DNA of 64,000 nucleotides from the NCBI RefSeq assembly GCF_004322755.1, contig NZ_CP036401.1, positions 4,464,001 to 4,528,000 of the forward strand. The letters run 5' to 3'. Position 1 is the first letter of the stretch, and each line of letters starts with the position of its first letter. Positions 26,552 to 34,880 of this stretch are shown here, one piece after another. Position numbers and translations under genes: made by a program. The DNA comes from Pseudoduganella albidiflava (GTDB lineage Bacteria; Pseudomonadota; Gammaproteobacteria; Burkholderiales; Burkholderiaceae_D). A model generated the notes under the pieces. That model did no database searches and was not told the DNA's origin. It saw only the letters and a program-made list of their open reading frames with translations.

Positions 26552-27979
26552 GTGTCCACTCACCTGATTGCCATTTGCGTGCTGGCGCTGATGTTCGTCG
26601 TCGCCACCGCGCTGCCCATCAACATGGGCGTCATCGCCTTCGTCGGTGCCTTCCTGGTCGGTACGCTGGTCGCCGGCATGCAGGCCAAGGGCATCATGGC
26701 CGGTTTTCCGGCCGAACTGTTCCTTACCCTCGTCGGCATCACGTTCCTGTTCGCCCAGGCCCAGAACAACGGCACCATCGACTGGCTGGTGCGGCTGGCC
26801 GTGCGCGCGGTCGGCGGGCGCATCGCCGCCATTCCCTGGGTGATGTTCGCGGTGACCGCCCTGCTCACCTCGGTCGGCGCCGTCAGCCCGGCGGCGGTGG
26901 CCATCATCGCGCCGATCGCGCTGGGCTTCGCCGCCAAGTACCACATCAATCCCCTGATGATGGGCCTGATGGTGATCCACGGCGCCCAGGGCGGCGGCTT
27001 CTCGCCGATCAGCATCTACGGCGGCATCACCAACAAGGTGGTCAACGAAGCCGGGCTGCCGATCTCGGAACTGACCACCGCCTTCGTCAGCCTGGGCGTC
27101 AACTTCGCCGTCTCGCTGCTGCTGTTCTTCGTGTTCGGCGGCATGAAGCTGATGCGCCAGCAGGTGCCGAAGGCGGCCGCCGGGCGCAACGATCCGATGC
27201 CGCCGTTCGGCGCGACCGTCGCGGTGGCGGCGCAGGGACCGCAGATCTACGGCGACGCCGAAAACGAGGCGGCCAGCGAGGAACGGCTCACGCGGGAGCG
27301 CTCGACTGCGGCCGTGGGCGCCATCGGCACCCCGGGTGGCGCGGGCAGCGGTGCCGGCCCCGCCGCCGGCGTGGCGCTGAACGAAGGCGCGACCTTCCAG
27401 CAGATCGTCACCGTGGCCGGCCTGGTCGCGCTGGCCGTGCTGACGCTGCTGTACAAGCTCGATATCGGCTTTGTCGCCATCTCGATCGGCCTGGTGATCT
27501 CGCTGATGTCCCCGCAGGTGCAGAAACGCGCCATCGGCCAGGTGTCGTGGCCGGAGATCATGCTGATCGTGGGCGTCAGCACCTATGTCGGCGTGATGCA
27601 GAAGATGGGCACCATCAGCTGGGTGGGCGACAGCGTGGCCAGCCTGACCTCGCCGCTGGTGGTGGCGCTGCTGCTGCTGTTCGTCGGCGCCATCGTGTCG
27701 GCGTTCGCGTCGTCGACCGCCGTGCTGGGCTCCCTGATCCCGCTGGCCGTGCCGTTCCTGCAGGCCGGCACCGGGGTCGACCCGATCGGCTTCATCGCCG
27801 CCATGGCGGTGGCCTCCACCATCGTCGACGTCAGCCCGTTCTCGACCAACGGCGCGCTGGTGCTGGCCAGCGCCCAGCATATCGACCGCGACGTATTCCT
27901 GCGCCAGCTGATGATCTATGGCGGTATCGTGACGCTGGTCGCGCCGGTCGTGGTCTGGCTGCTGTTCGTGGTGCTGTGA
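26552..27979 (+). CDS. MatC-type dicarboxylate/malonate carrier
   Basis: 475 residues with about a dozen hydrophobic segments and the MatC N-terminal domain (LIAICVLALMFVVATALPIN). The repeated discontinuous elements SVGAVSPAAVAIIAP and STIVDVSPFSTNGALV are typical of this permease family. The central loop (about 205-285) is long and Gly/Ala rich. Start GTG at 26552, with AGGAG at 26539-26543. Placed immediately upstream of mdcA, it most likely imports malonate in place of the MdcL/MdcM pair used by other malonate operons. Confidence 0.88.
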   Translation: MSTHLIAICVLALMFVVATALPINMGVIAFVGAFLVGTLVAGMQAKGIMAGFPAELFLTLVGITFLFAQAQNNGTIDWLVRLAVRAVGGRIAAIPWVMFAVTALLTSVGAVSPAAVAIIAPIALGFAAKYHINPLMMGLMVIHGAQGGGFSPISIYGGITNKVVNEAGLPISELTTAFVSLGVNFAVSLLLFFVFGGMKLMRQQVPKAAAGRNDPMPPFGATVAVAAQGPQIYGDAENEAASEERLTRERSTAAVGAIGTPGGAGSGAGPAAGVALNEGATFQQIVTVAGLVALAVLTLLYKLDIGFVAISIGLVISLMSPQVQKRAIGQVSWPEIMLIVGVSTYVGVMQKMGTISWVGDSVASLTSPLVVALLLLFVGAIVSAFASSTAVLGSLIPLAVPFLQAGTGVDPIGFIAAMAVASTIVDVSPFSTNGALVLASAQHIDRDVFLRQLMIYGGIVTLVAPVVVWLLFVVL

Positions 27980-28017
27980 CCGCCCCCCGTGACCGCCACA
28001 TTAACCTGGGATAATCC

Positions 28018-29685
28018 ATGAATTCACCCGAAGGCCGCTGGACTACCCAGCAACGCAACCGCGATGCCCGCCTGGCGCGCGCCCGCGAAGCCCTGGGCGA
28101 TGCGCTGGACGGCAAGATCGTCGCCGCATCGCATATCGCCGAGCTGCTGCACCAGGTGCTCGAACCGGGCGACCGGGTCTGCCTGGAAGGCAATAACCAG
28201 AAGCAGGCCGATTTCCTCGGCAAGGCACTGGCCAGGCTCGATCCGGCGCGCGTCAACAACCTGCACATGCTGCTGTCGGTGCTGTCGCTGCCCGAGCATC
28301 TCGACGTGTTCGAGAAAGGCATCGGCGCGCGGCTGGACTTCTCGTTCTCCGGCCCGCAGGCCAGCCGCCTGGCCCGGCTGGCGCAGGCCGGCAAGCTCAA
28401 TATCGGCGCCATCCATACCTACCTGGAACTGTTCGCGCGCTACTTCGTCGACCTGACGCCGCGCGTGGCGCTGGTGGCGGCCGAGATGGCCGACCGCGAG
28501 GGCAACCTGTACACGGGGCCGAACACGGAGGACACGCCGGCCATCGCCGAGGCCACCGCCTTCAAGAGCGGCATCGTGATCGCCCAGGTCAACCGCATCG
28601 TCGACAAGCTGCCGCGCGTGGACATTCCCGCGGACTGGGTCGGCTACGTGGTGCAGTCGCCCACGCCCTACTACATCGAGCCGCTGTTTACCCGCGACCC
28701 GGCGCTGATTTCCGAGATCCAGGTGCTGATGGCGATGATGGCCATCAAGGGCATCTATGCCGAATACAGCGTCGAGCGCCTGAACCACGGCATCGGCTTC
28801 GATACCGCCGCCATCGAGCTGCTGCTGCCGACCTATGCGGCCAGCCTGGGCCTGAAGGGCAAGATCGCCCGCCACTGGGCGCTCAATCCGCACCCGGCAC
28901 TGATCCCGGCCATCGAGGCGGGCTTCGTCGAATCGGTACATTCGTTCGGCTCCGAGCTGGGCATGGAAAACTACCTGCGCGCCCGGCCCGACGTGTTCTT
29001 CACGGGCCCGGACGGCTCGATGCGCAGCAACCGCGCCTTCTCGCAGGCGGCCGGCCACTATGCCTGCGACATGTTCATCGGCTCCACGCTGCAGATCGAC
29101 CTGCAGGGCAACTCGTCGACGGCGACGCTGGGCCGCATCGCCGGCTTCGGCGGCGCGCCGAACATGGGCGCCGACGCGCGCGGGCGGCGCCACCCCAGCC
29201 CGGCCTGGCTGAAGGCGGGCGAACAGGCCCGCGCCGGCCGCAACATGATCCCGCGCGGGCAGAAGCTGGTGGTGCAGATGGTCGAGACCTTCCGCGAGCA
29301 CATGGCGCCGGCCTTCGTCGAGCGGCTCGACGCCTGGCAGCTGGCCGAGCAGGCCGGCATGGCGATCCCGCCCGTGATGATCTACGGCGACGACGTCACG
29401 CATATCCTGACCGAGGAAGGCATCGCCAACCTGCTGCTGTGCCGTGGCGACGAGGAACGCGAACAGGCCATCCGCGGCGTGGCCGGCTACACGCCGGTGG
29501 GCCTGGGCCGCGACAAGCGCATGGTGGAAAACCTGCGCGACCGCGGCATCATCCGCCGCCCGGAAGACCTGGGCATCGACAAGCGCCTGGCCACGCGCGA
29601 CCTGCTGGCGGCCAGGAACATGAAAGACCTGGTGCGCGCCTCGGGCGGGCTGTACGATCCGCCGAAACGTTTCAGGAACTGGTAA
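28018..29685 (+). CDS. mdcA: Malonate decarboxylase alpha subunit (acetyl-S-ACP:malonate ACP transferase)
   Basis: 555 residues matching MdcA along the whole length, from GDRVCLEGNNQKQADFLGKA to GLYDPPKRFRNW. It moves the acyl carrier protein from acetate to malonate, making malonyl-S-ACP for decarboxylation in the biotin-independent cytoplasmic enzyme. It is the first of seven mdc genes, 38 bp after the carrier. Confidence 0.96.
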   Translation: MNSPEGRWTTQQRNRDARLARAREALGDALDGKIVAASHIAELLHQVLEPGDRVCLEGNNQKQADFLGKALARLDPARVNNLHMLLSVLSLPEHLDVFEKGIGARLDFSFSGPQASRLARLAQAGKLNIGAIHTYLELFARYFVDLTPRVALVAAEMADREGNLYTGPNTEDTPAIAEATAFKSGIVIAQVNRIVDKLPRVDIPADWVGYVVQSPTPYYIEPLFTRDPALISEIQVLMAMMAIKGIYAEYSVERLNHGIGFDTAAIELLLPTYAASLGLKGKIARHWALNPHPALIPAIEAGFVESVHSFGSELGMENYLRARPDVFFTGPDGSMRSNRAFSQAAGHYACDMFIGSTLQIDLQGNSSTATLGRIAGFGGAPNMGADARGRRHPSPAWLKAGEQARAGRNMIPRGQKLVVQMVETFREHMAPAFVERLDAWQLAEQAGMAIPPVMIYGDDVTHILTEEGIANLLLCRGDEEREQAIRGVAGYTPVGLGRDKRMVENLRDRGIIRRPEDLGIDKRLATRDLLAARNMKDLVRASGGLYDPPKRFRNW

Positions 29686-29695
29686 GGACACACGC

Positions 29696-30010
29696 ATGGA
29701 AACCCTTCAATTCAGGTTCGAGCAGGGCAGCCGCCCGCTGGCCGGCACGGCCCAGCTGGTCGGCGTGGTCGGCTCGGGCAATCTCGAAGTGCTGATCGAG
29801 CCGGCGGCGCTGGCCGGCGCCTGCGAAATCGAGGTGCGCACCGCCGCCGTGGGCTTCGGCGCGACATGGCAGGCCGTGATGACGGACTTCCACGCACGCT
29901 GGAGCCTGGCCGACGCGCGCATCTGCATCAACGACATGGGCGCCACGCCGGCCGTGGTCAGCCTGCGGCTGGACCAGGCGGCGCAATCGCTGGCGGGAGG
30001 CACGCCATGA
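29696..30010 (+). CDS. mdcC: Malonate decarboxylase acyl carrier protein (delta subunit)
   Basis: 104 residues. Ser27 in VGVVGSGNLEVL sits where the family carries the 2'-(5''-triphosphoribosyl)-3'-dephospho-CoA group added by the MdcG and MdcB products. The ending WSLADARICINDMGATP is typical. It begins 10 bp after mdcA and overlaps mdcD by ATGA. Confidence 0.95.
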   Translation: METLQFRFEQGSRPLAGTAQLVGVVGSGNLEVLIEPAALAGACEIEVRTAAVGFGATWQAVMTDFHARWSLADARICINDMGATPAVVSLRLDQAAQSLAGGTP

Positions 30011-30906
30011 GCAGCTACCTGGAACTCACCGCGCGCCAGCGCATCCCCGCCCTGTTCGATCCCGGCAGCTTCGAGGAATTCCTGCCGCCGTCGGCGCGCA
30101 TCGTCAGCCCGCACCTGGCGCAGCTCGACGCCCCCGTGTCGTTCGACGACGGCGTCATCGTCGGGCGCGGCCTGCTGGGCGGCCAGGTGGTGTTCGGCGC
30201 GGCGCAGGAAGGCGGCTTCATGGGCGGTTCGGTCGGCGAGGTGCATGGCGCCAAGCTGGTCGGCATGCTGCGCCGCGCCATCGACGAACAGGCCCACGCG
30301 GTACTGCTGCTGCTCGAATCGGGCGGCGTGCGGCTGCACGAGGCCAATGCCGGCCTGATCGCGGTGTCCGAAGTGATGCGCGCCATGCTCGATGCGCGCG
30401 CGGCGAACATTCCCGTGGTGGCCCTGGTGGGCGGCGCCAACGGCTGCTTCGGCGGCATGGGCATCTCGGCGCGCTGCGCCAACACGGTGATCATGTCGGA
30501 AGAAGGCCGGCTGGCGATGTCCGGCCCCGAAGTGATCGAGACCGCCAACGGTGTCGAGGAGTTCGACTCGCGCGACCGCGCGCTGGTGTGGCGCACCACC
30601 GGCGGCAAGCACCGCTACCTGCTGGGCGACTGCCAGGTGCTGGTGCCGGACGACACCGCCGCCTTCCGCGCCGCCGCCTTGCAGGCCATCGCGGAGATCC
30701 GCGCGGGCAGCGCCAGCCTGAGCCTGGAGGGCCTGCTGGAAGAACAGGACCTGCTGGCGCGCCGCCTGCGCGACACCGCCGGGCTGCCCGATCCGGTCGA
30801 CGTGTGGCGGCAACTGGGCGTGCCCGATCCGGCCGCCGTGCCGATGCTGGACACGGACGCCTTCATGCAACTGGCGGCACCGCACCGCGCGGGAGGACCA
30901 CGATGA
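30007..30906 (+). CDS. mdcD: Malonate decarboxylase beta subunit
   Basis: 299 residues of the carboxyltransferase (crotonase-like) fold. GGFMGGSVGEVHGAKLVG and the oxyanion region ANGCFGGMGISARCAN are diagnostic. With MdcE it decarboxylates malonyl-S-ACP to acetyl-S-ACP. The start at 30007 was set by the 4-nt overlap with mdcC; an in-frame extension inside mdcC was rejected. Confidence 0.95.
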   Translation: MSSYLELTARQRIPALFDPGSFEEFLPPSARIVSPHLAQLDAPVSFDDGVIVGRGLLGGQVVFGAAQEGGFMGGSVGEVHGAKLVGMLRRAIDEQAHAVLLLLESGGVRLHEANAGLIAVSEVMRAMLDARAANIPVVALVGGANGCFGGMGISARCANTVIMSEEGRLAMSGPEVIETANGVEEFDSRDRALVWRTTGGKHRYLLGDCQVLVPDDTAAFRAAALQAIAEIRAGSASLSLEGLLEEQDLLARRLRDTAGLPDPVDVWRQLGVPDPAAVPMLDTDAFMQLAAPHRAGGPR

Positions 30907-31619
30907 CCTGGCAAACTTTGGCAAACCAGCTGTTCCCCGGCGGGCACGACATCGCCGAACACGACAACTTCCTGTCCGGCAGCGGCCAGGTCGACGGCCA
31001 GACCGTGGCCGTGATCGGCACCACCGAGCACGTGCCGATTGGCATCGAGATCGCCCTGGCCCAGGCCCAGGCGATCCTGCAGACCGTGCAGCGGCATCCC
31101 GGCCGGCCGATCCTGATCCTGGTCGATACGCAGGGCCAGCGCCTGCGCCACCGCGACGAGATGTTGGGCATCAACAGCTACATGGCCCACCTGGGCAAGT
31201 GCGTCGACCTGGCGCGGCGCCGCGGCCATGCCGTGATCGGGCTGGTGTACGACCAGGCCCTGTCCGGCGGCTTCATCACCAGCGGCCTGATCGCCAGTGC
31301 CTGCTACGCGCTGCCCCAGGCCACCATCCGCGTGATGGGCCTGCCGGCGATGGCGCGCATCACCAAGGTGCCGGAAGAGCGGCTGACCGAGCTGGCGCGG
31401 GACAATCCCGTGTTCGCGCCGGGGCCGGAAAACTACCTGCGCATGGGCGGCCTGCACGCCATCTGGGCGGACGACCTGGCCAACCGGCTGGCCGAGGCGC
31501 TGGCCAGTGCCGACCCGGCCGATGGCCGCATGGCGCTGGGCCAGGACCGGGGCGGCCGCCTGCTGGCGCAGCCCGTCGCCGAGGCAGTCAGGACGGGTGG
31601 CCATGTTCGCCCGGCATGA
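30903..31619 (+). CDS. mdcE: Malonate decarboxylase gamma subunit
   Basis: 238 residues of the second carboxyltransferase-like subunit. LVDTQGQRLRHRDEMLGINSYMAHLGKC and YDQALSGGFITSGLIA are conserved blocks. It pairs with MdcD. The start overlaps the mdcD stop (ATGA) and the end overlaps mdcG by 17 nt. Confidence 0.95.
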   Translation: MTWQTLANQLFPGGHDIAEHDNFLSGSGQVDGQTVAVIGTTEHVPIGIEIALAQAQAILQTVQRHPGRPILILVDTQGQRLRHRDEMLGINSYMAHLGKCVDLARRRGHAVIGLVYDQALSGGFITSGLIASACYALPQATIRVMGLPAMARITKVPEERLTELARDNPVFAPGPENYLRMGGLHAIWADDLANRLAEALASADPADGRMALGQDRGGRLLAQPVAEAVRTGGHVRPA

Positions 31620-32283
31620 TCTCGTGTGGCTGGCGGAGCGGGGCTGGCGGCAGGTGCGCGCCGGCGTGGCGCCAGAAGTGTTGATGGCGCTGGATGCGTG
31701 GCGCAATGCCGGCTGGCCCGCCGTGGTGCGGCGCGCGGAAGTCGACGCGGCACCGGGCCAGGTGGCGATCGGCTTCGCCCTGCCTCCGCGGCCCGGCGAT
31801 GGCCGCAAGGTGCGCATCGGCGCTTGCGTCGACATGACCGATATCGTCCGCCGCGCGCCCGCCCTGCCCCTTGTGGACGCCCTCGGCGCGGTGCCCGACG
31901 GCTGGCGCGCGGCGCTGGTGGCGCTGGCACGCGAGGCTGGCGGCGCGGGGCTCGACCTGGCCGTGTACGGCTCGGTGGCCCTGGCCGCGCTCACTGGGCA
32001 GCGCTATGTCACGCCGGCGTCGGACATCGATCTGCTGCTGCGTCCTGCGGACCGCGCGCAACTGGCGGCCGGCCTGGCGCTGGTAGCCCGGCTCGCGGCG
32101 CGCCTGCCGCTCGATGGCGAAGTGGTCTTCCCGGATGGGCGCGCGGTGGCATGGAAGGAGCTGCGCATGGCCCTCGGTGCCACGCCCGGCACGCGCGTGC
32201 TGGCGAAAAGCCTGGAGCGGGTGGCCCTGGCCGTGGCGGACGACCTGCTGGCCACGCTGGAGGATGCGCGATGCCTGAACTGA
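31603..32283 (+). CDS. mdcG: Phosphoribosyl-dephospho-CoA transferase (holo-ACP synthase)
   Basis: 226 residues with a nucleotidyltransferase core: YGSVALAALTG and the metal-binding SDIDLLL. It attaches the prosthetic group to Ser27 of MdcC. The start MFARHDLVW overlaps mdcE, and the C-terminus overlaps mdcB by 13 nt. The family-typical end ATPGTRVLAKSLERVAL is present. Confidence 0.93.
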   Translation: MFARHDLVWLAERGWRQVRAGVAPEVLMALDAWRNAGWPAVVRRAEVDAAPGQVAIGFALPPRPGDGRKVRIGACVDMTDIVRRAPALPLVDALGAVPDGWRAALVALAREAGGAGLDLAVYGSVALAALTGQRYVTPASDIDLLLRPADRAQLAAGLALVARLAARLPLDGEVVFPDGRAVAWKELRMALGATPGTRVLAKSLERVALAVADDLLATLEDARCLN

Positions 32284-33239
32284 ACGCGGCGCTGCTGCCC
32301 GTCCGGCGGCCGCCTGCCCTCCGCCTTGCAGCCGACCGCGCGTTTTGCCAGCGCGTGGCGCGCCTGGCGGTGCGCAGCCTGTATGCGGAACTGGCGCTGT
32401 ATCCCAAGCCCGGCCTGGTCTCCCTGGTCGACAACGGCAGCCACGAGGACATGACGGCGGCCACCTTCATGCGCAGCCTGTTCGCGCTGCGCCGCTATTT
32501 CCTGCGCATCGCCGAAGCCGGCATGGCCGATGCGCCCTTCCATGATTTGAAACGCCTGGGCATCGAGGCCGAGGCGCGCATGCTGCGCGCCACCGGCGGC
32601 ATCAACACCCACCGCGGCGCCATCTTCTGCCTCGGCATGCTGTGCGCCGCCATCGGGCGGTGCCGGGCGAGCGGCATCGCGCTGGCGCCAGCGGCGATCC
32701 AGGCCGCGCTGTTGCGACATTGGGGGGCCGCGCTCGGCGCCCACAGCGCCGACCTGGCCACGCCGTCGCATGGCACGGCGGCACTGCTGCGCTATGCCGC
32801 CAGCGGCGCCCGCGAAGAAGGCGCTCGCGGCTTTCCTTCCGTGTTCGCGGTCGGCTTGCCGGCATTGCGGCATGCGCTCGCCGCCGGCCGCGACACGCGG
32901 CGCGCACGGATCGATGCGCTGTTCGCGCTGATGGCGCATGTCAGCGACACCAACGTCTATCACCGCGGCGGCCCTGGCGGCGCACTGGCCGTGCGGCGCC
33001 AGGCCCGCGCCTTTGTCGCCCATGGCGGTACTGCCGCGCCGGATTGGGAAGCACGCGCGCTGGCCTGCCACCGCAGCTTCGTTGCCGCGCGCCTGTCGCC
33101 CGGCGGCGCGGCCGACCTGCTCGGCGCCGTCTGCCTGGTGCAGGCGGCCTGCTTGACTGAGGCGGCCTGCTTGACTGAGGCGGCTTGCTTGACTCAGGCG
33201 GCTTGCGGCGGGCAGGCGGGCTGCGGAGGGCACGCCTGA
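32271..33239 (+). CDS. mdcB: Triphosphoribosyl-dephospho-CoA synthase with repetitive Cys-rich tail
   Basis: 322 residues of the CitG/MdcB family: YPKPGLVSLVDNGSHEDM, GGINTHRGAIF and HVSDTNVYHRGG. It makes the prosthetic-group precursor from ATP and dephospho-CoA. Start MPELNAALL at 32271. The last 35 or so residues are an unusual run of Q/E-A-A-C-L-T repeats encoded by 18-bp tandem units (33141-33225), beyond the point where the family normally ends. Confidence 0.93.
   Translation: MPELNAALLPVRRPPALRLAADRAFCQRVARLAVRSLYAELALYPKPGLVSLVDNGSHEDMTAATFMRSLFALRRYFLRIAEAGMADAPFHDLKRLGIEAEARMLRATGGINTHRGAIFCLGMLCAAIGRCRASGIALAPAAIQAALLRHWGAALGAHSADLATPSHGTAALLRYAASGAREEGARGFPSVFAVGLPALRHALAAGRDTRRARIDALFALMAHVSDTNVYHRGGPGGALAVRRQARAFVAHGGTAAPDWEARALACHRSFVAARLSPGGAADLLGAVCLVQAACLTEAACLTEAACLTQAACGGQAGCGGHA
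33141..33225. repeat. 18-bp tandem repeats at the 3' end of mdcB
   Basis: Three full units of CAGGCGGCCTGCTTGACT (first base C or G; two SNP variants) and two degenerate ones run up to the stop codon. They are in frame and encode the Ala-Ala-Cys-Leu-Thr repeats of the MdcB tail. Confidence 0.85.
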
Positions 33240-33240
33240 C

Positions 33241-34170
33241 ATGGCGGCCCGGCTCGTCGTGCTGTGCCCTGGCCAGGGCGCCCAGCATCCCGCCATGTTC
33301 GACCTGGCGCGCACCGATCCGGCCGCCGGCCGCCTTCTCGACGACTGGTTCGCTGATCCGGTGCTGGCCGAGCCGCTGGGAGCGGCCATCGAGGGTACCG
33401 CGGGTTTCGCCAACCGCATCGCGCAGCCGTCGATCGTCGCCGCGACGCTGGCCATGTGGACGGCGCTGGCCGATGCGTTGCCGCAGCCGGCACTGGTGGC
33501 CGGCTACAGTATCGGCGAGCTGTCGGCCCATGCCGTCGCGGGCGCGCTGGCACCTTCCGCCACTGTGAAGTTGGCGCTCGAACGCGCGGCGCTGATGGAT
33601 GCCTGCGTGGCGAACGGCGTGCCGCAGGCCATGGTGGCGCTCTCCGCCATGCCCAAGGGTACGGCCGCCCCGCTGATGCACCGCTTCGGTTTTCATGCCG
33701 CCATCGTGACCGGCGAGGACAGCCTGGTCGCAGGCGGGCCCGCCGCGCAGCGCGACAGCCTTGCCGAAGCCGCCGTCGCGGCGGGCGGCCGCGCCACCGT
33801 GCTGCCGGTCGAGGTGGCGTCGCATACGCCGCTGCTGGCCGGCGCCGTCACACCGTTCGCCGCATTGCTGGCTCGCCAGCAGTGGAGCGCTCCCCTCTTT
33901 CCGGTCCTGTCCGGCATATCGGCCGAGCCGGTGTGGGATGCCGCGCGCGCCAAGGACGACCTGTCGCGGCAGATCGCCGAACCGATCCGCTGGATGGAAT
34001 GCATGGACGCCTGCGCGGAAGCCGGCGCCACCGTCGCGCTGGAATTGGGCCCGGGTGCCGCGCTGTCGCGCATGTTGCAAGCTCGCCACCCCGCGATCGC
34101 CTGCCGTTCCGTCACAGAATTTCGTTCCCTGGACGGAATACGTAGCTGGCTGGGGAGGCAGCTCGACTAG
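33241..34170 (+). CDS. mdcH: Malonyl transferase subunit (epsilon) of malonate decarboxylase
   Basis: 309 residues of the FabD-like acyltransferase fold: GQGAQHPAM, the nucleophilic Ser in GYSIGEL, and the catalytic His in VASHTPLL. It transfers malonyl from malonyl-CoA to the carrier protein, starting the cycle. The last gene of mdcACDEGBH; it begins 1 nt after mdcB. No MdcR-type regulator follows. Confidence 0.95.
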   Translation: MAARLVVLCPGQGAQHPAMFDLARTDPAAGRLLDDWFADPVLAEPLGAAIEGTAGFANRIAQPSIVAATLAMWTALADALPQPALVAGYSIGELSAHAVAGALAPSATVKLALERAALMDACVANGVPQAMVALSAMPKGTAAPLMHRFGFHAAIVTGEDSLVAGGPAAQRDSLAEAAVAAGGRATVLPVEVASHTPLLAGAVTPFAALLARQQWSAPLFPVLSGISAEPVWDAARAKDDLSRQIAEPIRWMECMDACAEAGATVALELGPGAALSRMLQARHPAIACRSVTEFRSLDGIRSWLGRQLD

Positions 34171-34207
34171 CATTCACCGCCGCTATAACTGATATTGCAT
34201 TTGAGAA

Positions 34208-34235
34208 TTGGAATTCCGGGCAGGTCGCCTATATA
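34208..34235 (+). promoter_or_regulatory. Promoter candidate for the 46-residue ORF
   Basis: TTGGAA at 34208-34213 and TATATA at 34230-34235 are separated by 16 bp, 70 bp before the small ORF. The surrounding DNA is AT-richer than the neighbours. The spacing is acceptable for sigma-70. Confidence 0.45.
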
Positions 34236-34304
34236 ACGGTAGCATCGGGTCGCGTTGCGATCCCCACAGCAATCGCTTATTGCACCGTTATCCGGGAGTC
34301 CATC

Positions 34305-34445
34305 ATGAAAAACGTCATCGCCACCGCCGTGCGCACCCTGCTCTCCGCCGCCCATGGCCGCGCCATGCTGGCACTGCGCAGGCAGGCCGAAATCGCCCAG
34401 CCAGCCCGGCTGGACTACCGCCTGAATGCCGGCGGCTGGAACTGA
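34305..34445 (+). CDS. Small protein of 46 residues
   Basis: MKNVIATAVRTLLSAAHGRA opens a basic, amphipathic sequence that ends NAGGWN. A GGGAG ribosome-binding site lies 7 nt upstream, a promoter candidate lies 70 bp upstream, and a clean intrinsic terminator follows 32 bp after the stop codon. This complete transcription unit is the main argument for a real gene. No family was recognised; there is no clear signal peptide. Confidence 0.6.
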   Translation: MKNVIATAVRTLLSAAHGRAMLALRRQAEIAQPARLDYRLNAGGWN

Positions 34446-34476
34446 TCCGGCAACGCTCTTCCAGCGCCGTTCCAGG

Positions 34477-34503
34477 GCCGCCGCGATGGCGGCTTTTTCT
34501 TTT
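34477..34503 (+). terminator. Intrinsic terminator after the 46-residue ORF
   Basis: A 6-bp GC stem (GCCGCC / GGCGGC) with 5-nt loop is followed by TTTTTCTTTT. Confidence 0.85.
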
Positions 34504-34534
34504 CCGTCGATCGCAACACTTTGCAAAACAAGAA

Positions 34535-34565
34535 GCCTGCGACGCAACGTTGCGGGCTTTTTTGT
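34535..34565 (+). terminator. Second terminator-like hairpin
   Basis: GCCTGC and GCGGGC pair (one wobble) around GACGCAACGTT, followed by TTTTTTGTTT. It may back up the previous terminator. Its core resembles the terminator after tRNA-Val at 43547-43580. Confidence 0.65.
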
Positions 34566-34590
34566 TTCTTGGCAGGCGCGCAATACCTGC

Positions 34591-34793
34591 CCCTGACACG
34601 TGCTCGACATGACCGGCGCCTGCCCCGCGCCACGCGGCGCCTCCAGCGACCACCGGCTGGGCCCGTGTCAGCGTGCCTGACCCCCTGACACGGGCTCGAC
34701 ATTACCGGTGCCTAGTCCCGAGACACGCTGCGCCGCAAGCGAACACCGGCTGAGCCCGTGTCAGCGTGCCTGACCCCCTGACACGGGCTCGAC
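34591..34793. repeat. 2.2 copies of a 91-bp palindromic tandem repeat
   Basis: Copies at 34591-34680 and 34681-34773, with a third partial to 34793, share CCCCTGACACGGGCTCGAC, ACCGGCTG and GCCCGTGTCAGCGTGCCTGA. Within a copy, CTGACACGGGCTC and GAGCCCGTGTCAG form a perfect 13-bp inverted repeat around a 40-50 nt centre, so each copy can form a long stem. It is noncoding and may be a REP/BIME-like mosaic. Confidence 0.85.
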
Positions 34794-34816
34794 CATTGGA
34801 GGGGTCGGTTTTGTTA

Positions 34817-34868
34817 GTGAAGTCTTGACTTCACCATTCAATCTTCCTAAACTGAAGTCTCAACTTCA
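34817..34868 (+). promoter_or_regulatory. ArsR-type promoter with two operators
   Basis: GTGAAGTC-TT-GACTTCAC (34817-34834) is a perfect palindrome, and TGAAGT-N4-ACTTCA is repeated at 34853-34868, the centres 35 bp apart. A sigma-70 promoter TTGACT-17-TAAACT (34825-34830 and 34848-34853) lies inside this pair, so a bound repressor would block polymerase. The distal gene of the operon encodes an ArsR protein, the presumed repressor. Confidence 0.85.
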
Positions 34869-34880
34869 CTATCGGAGGGC

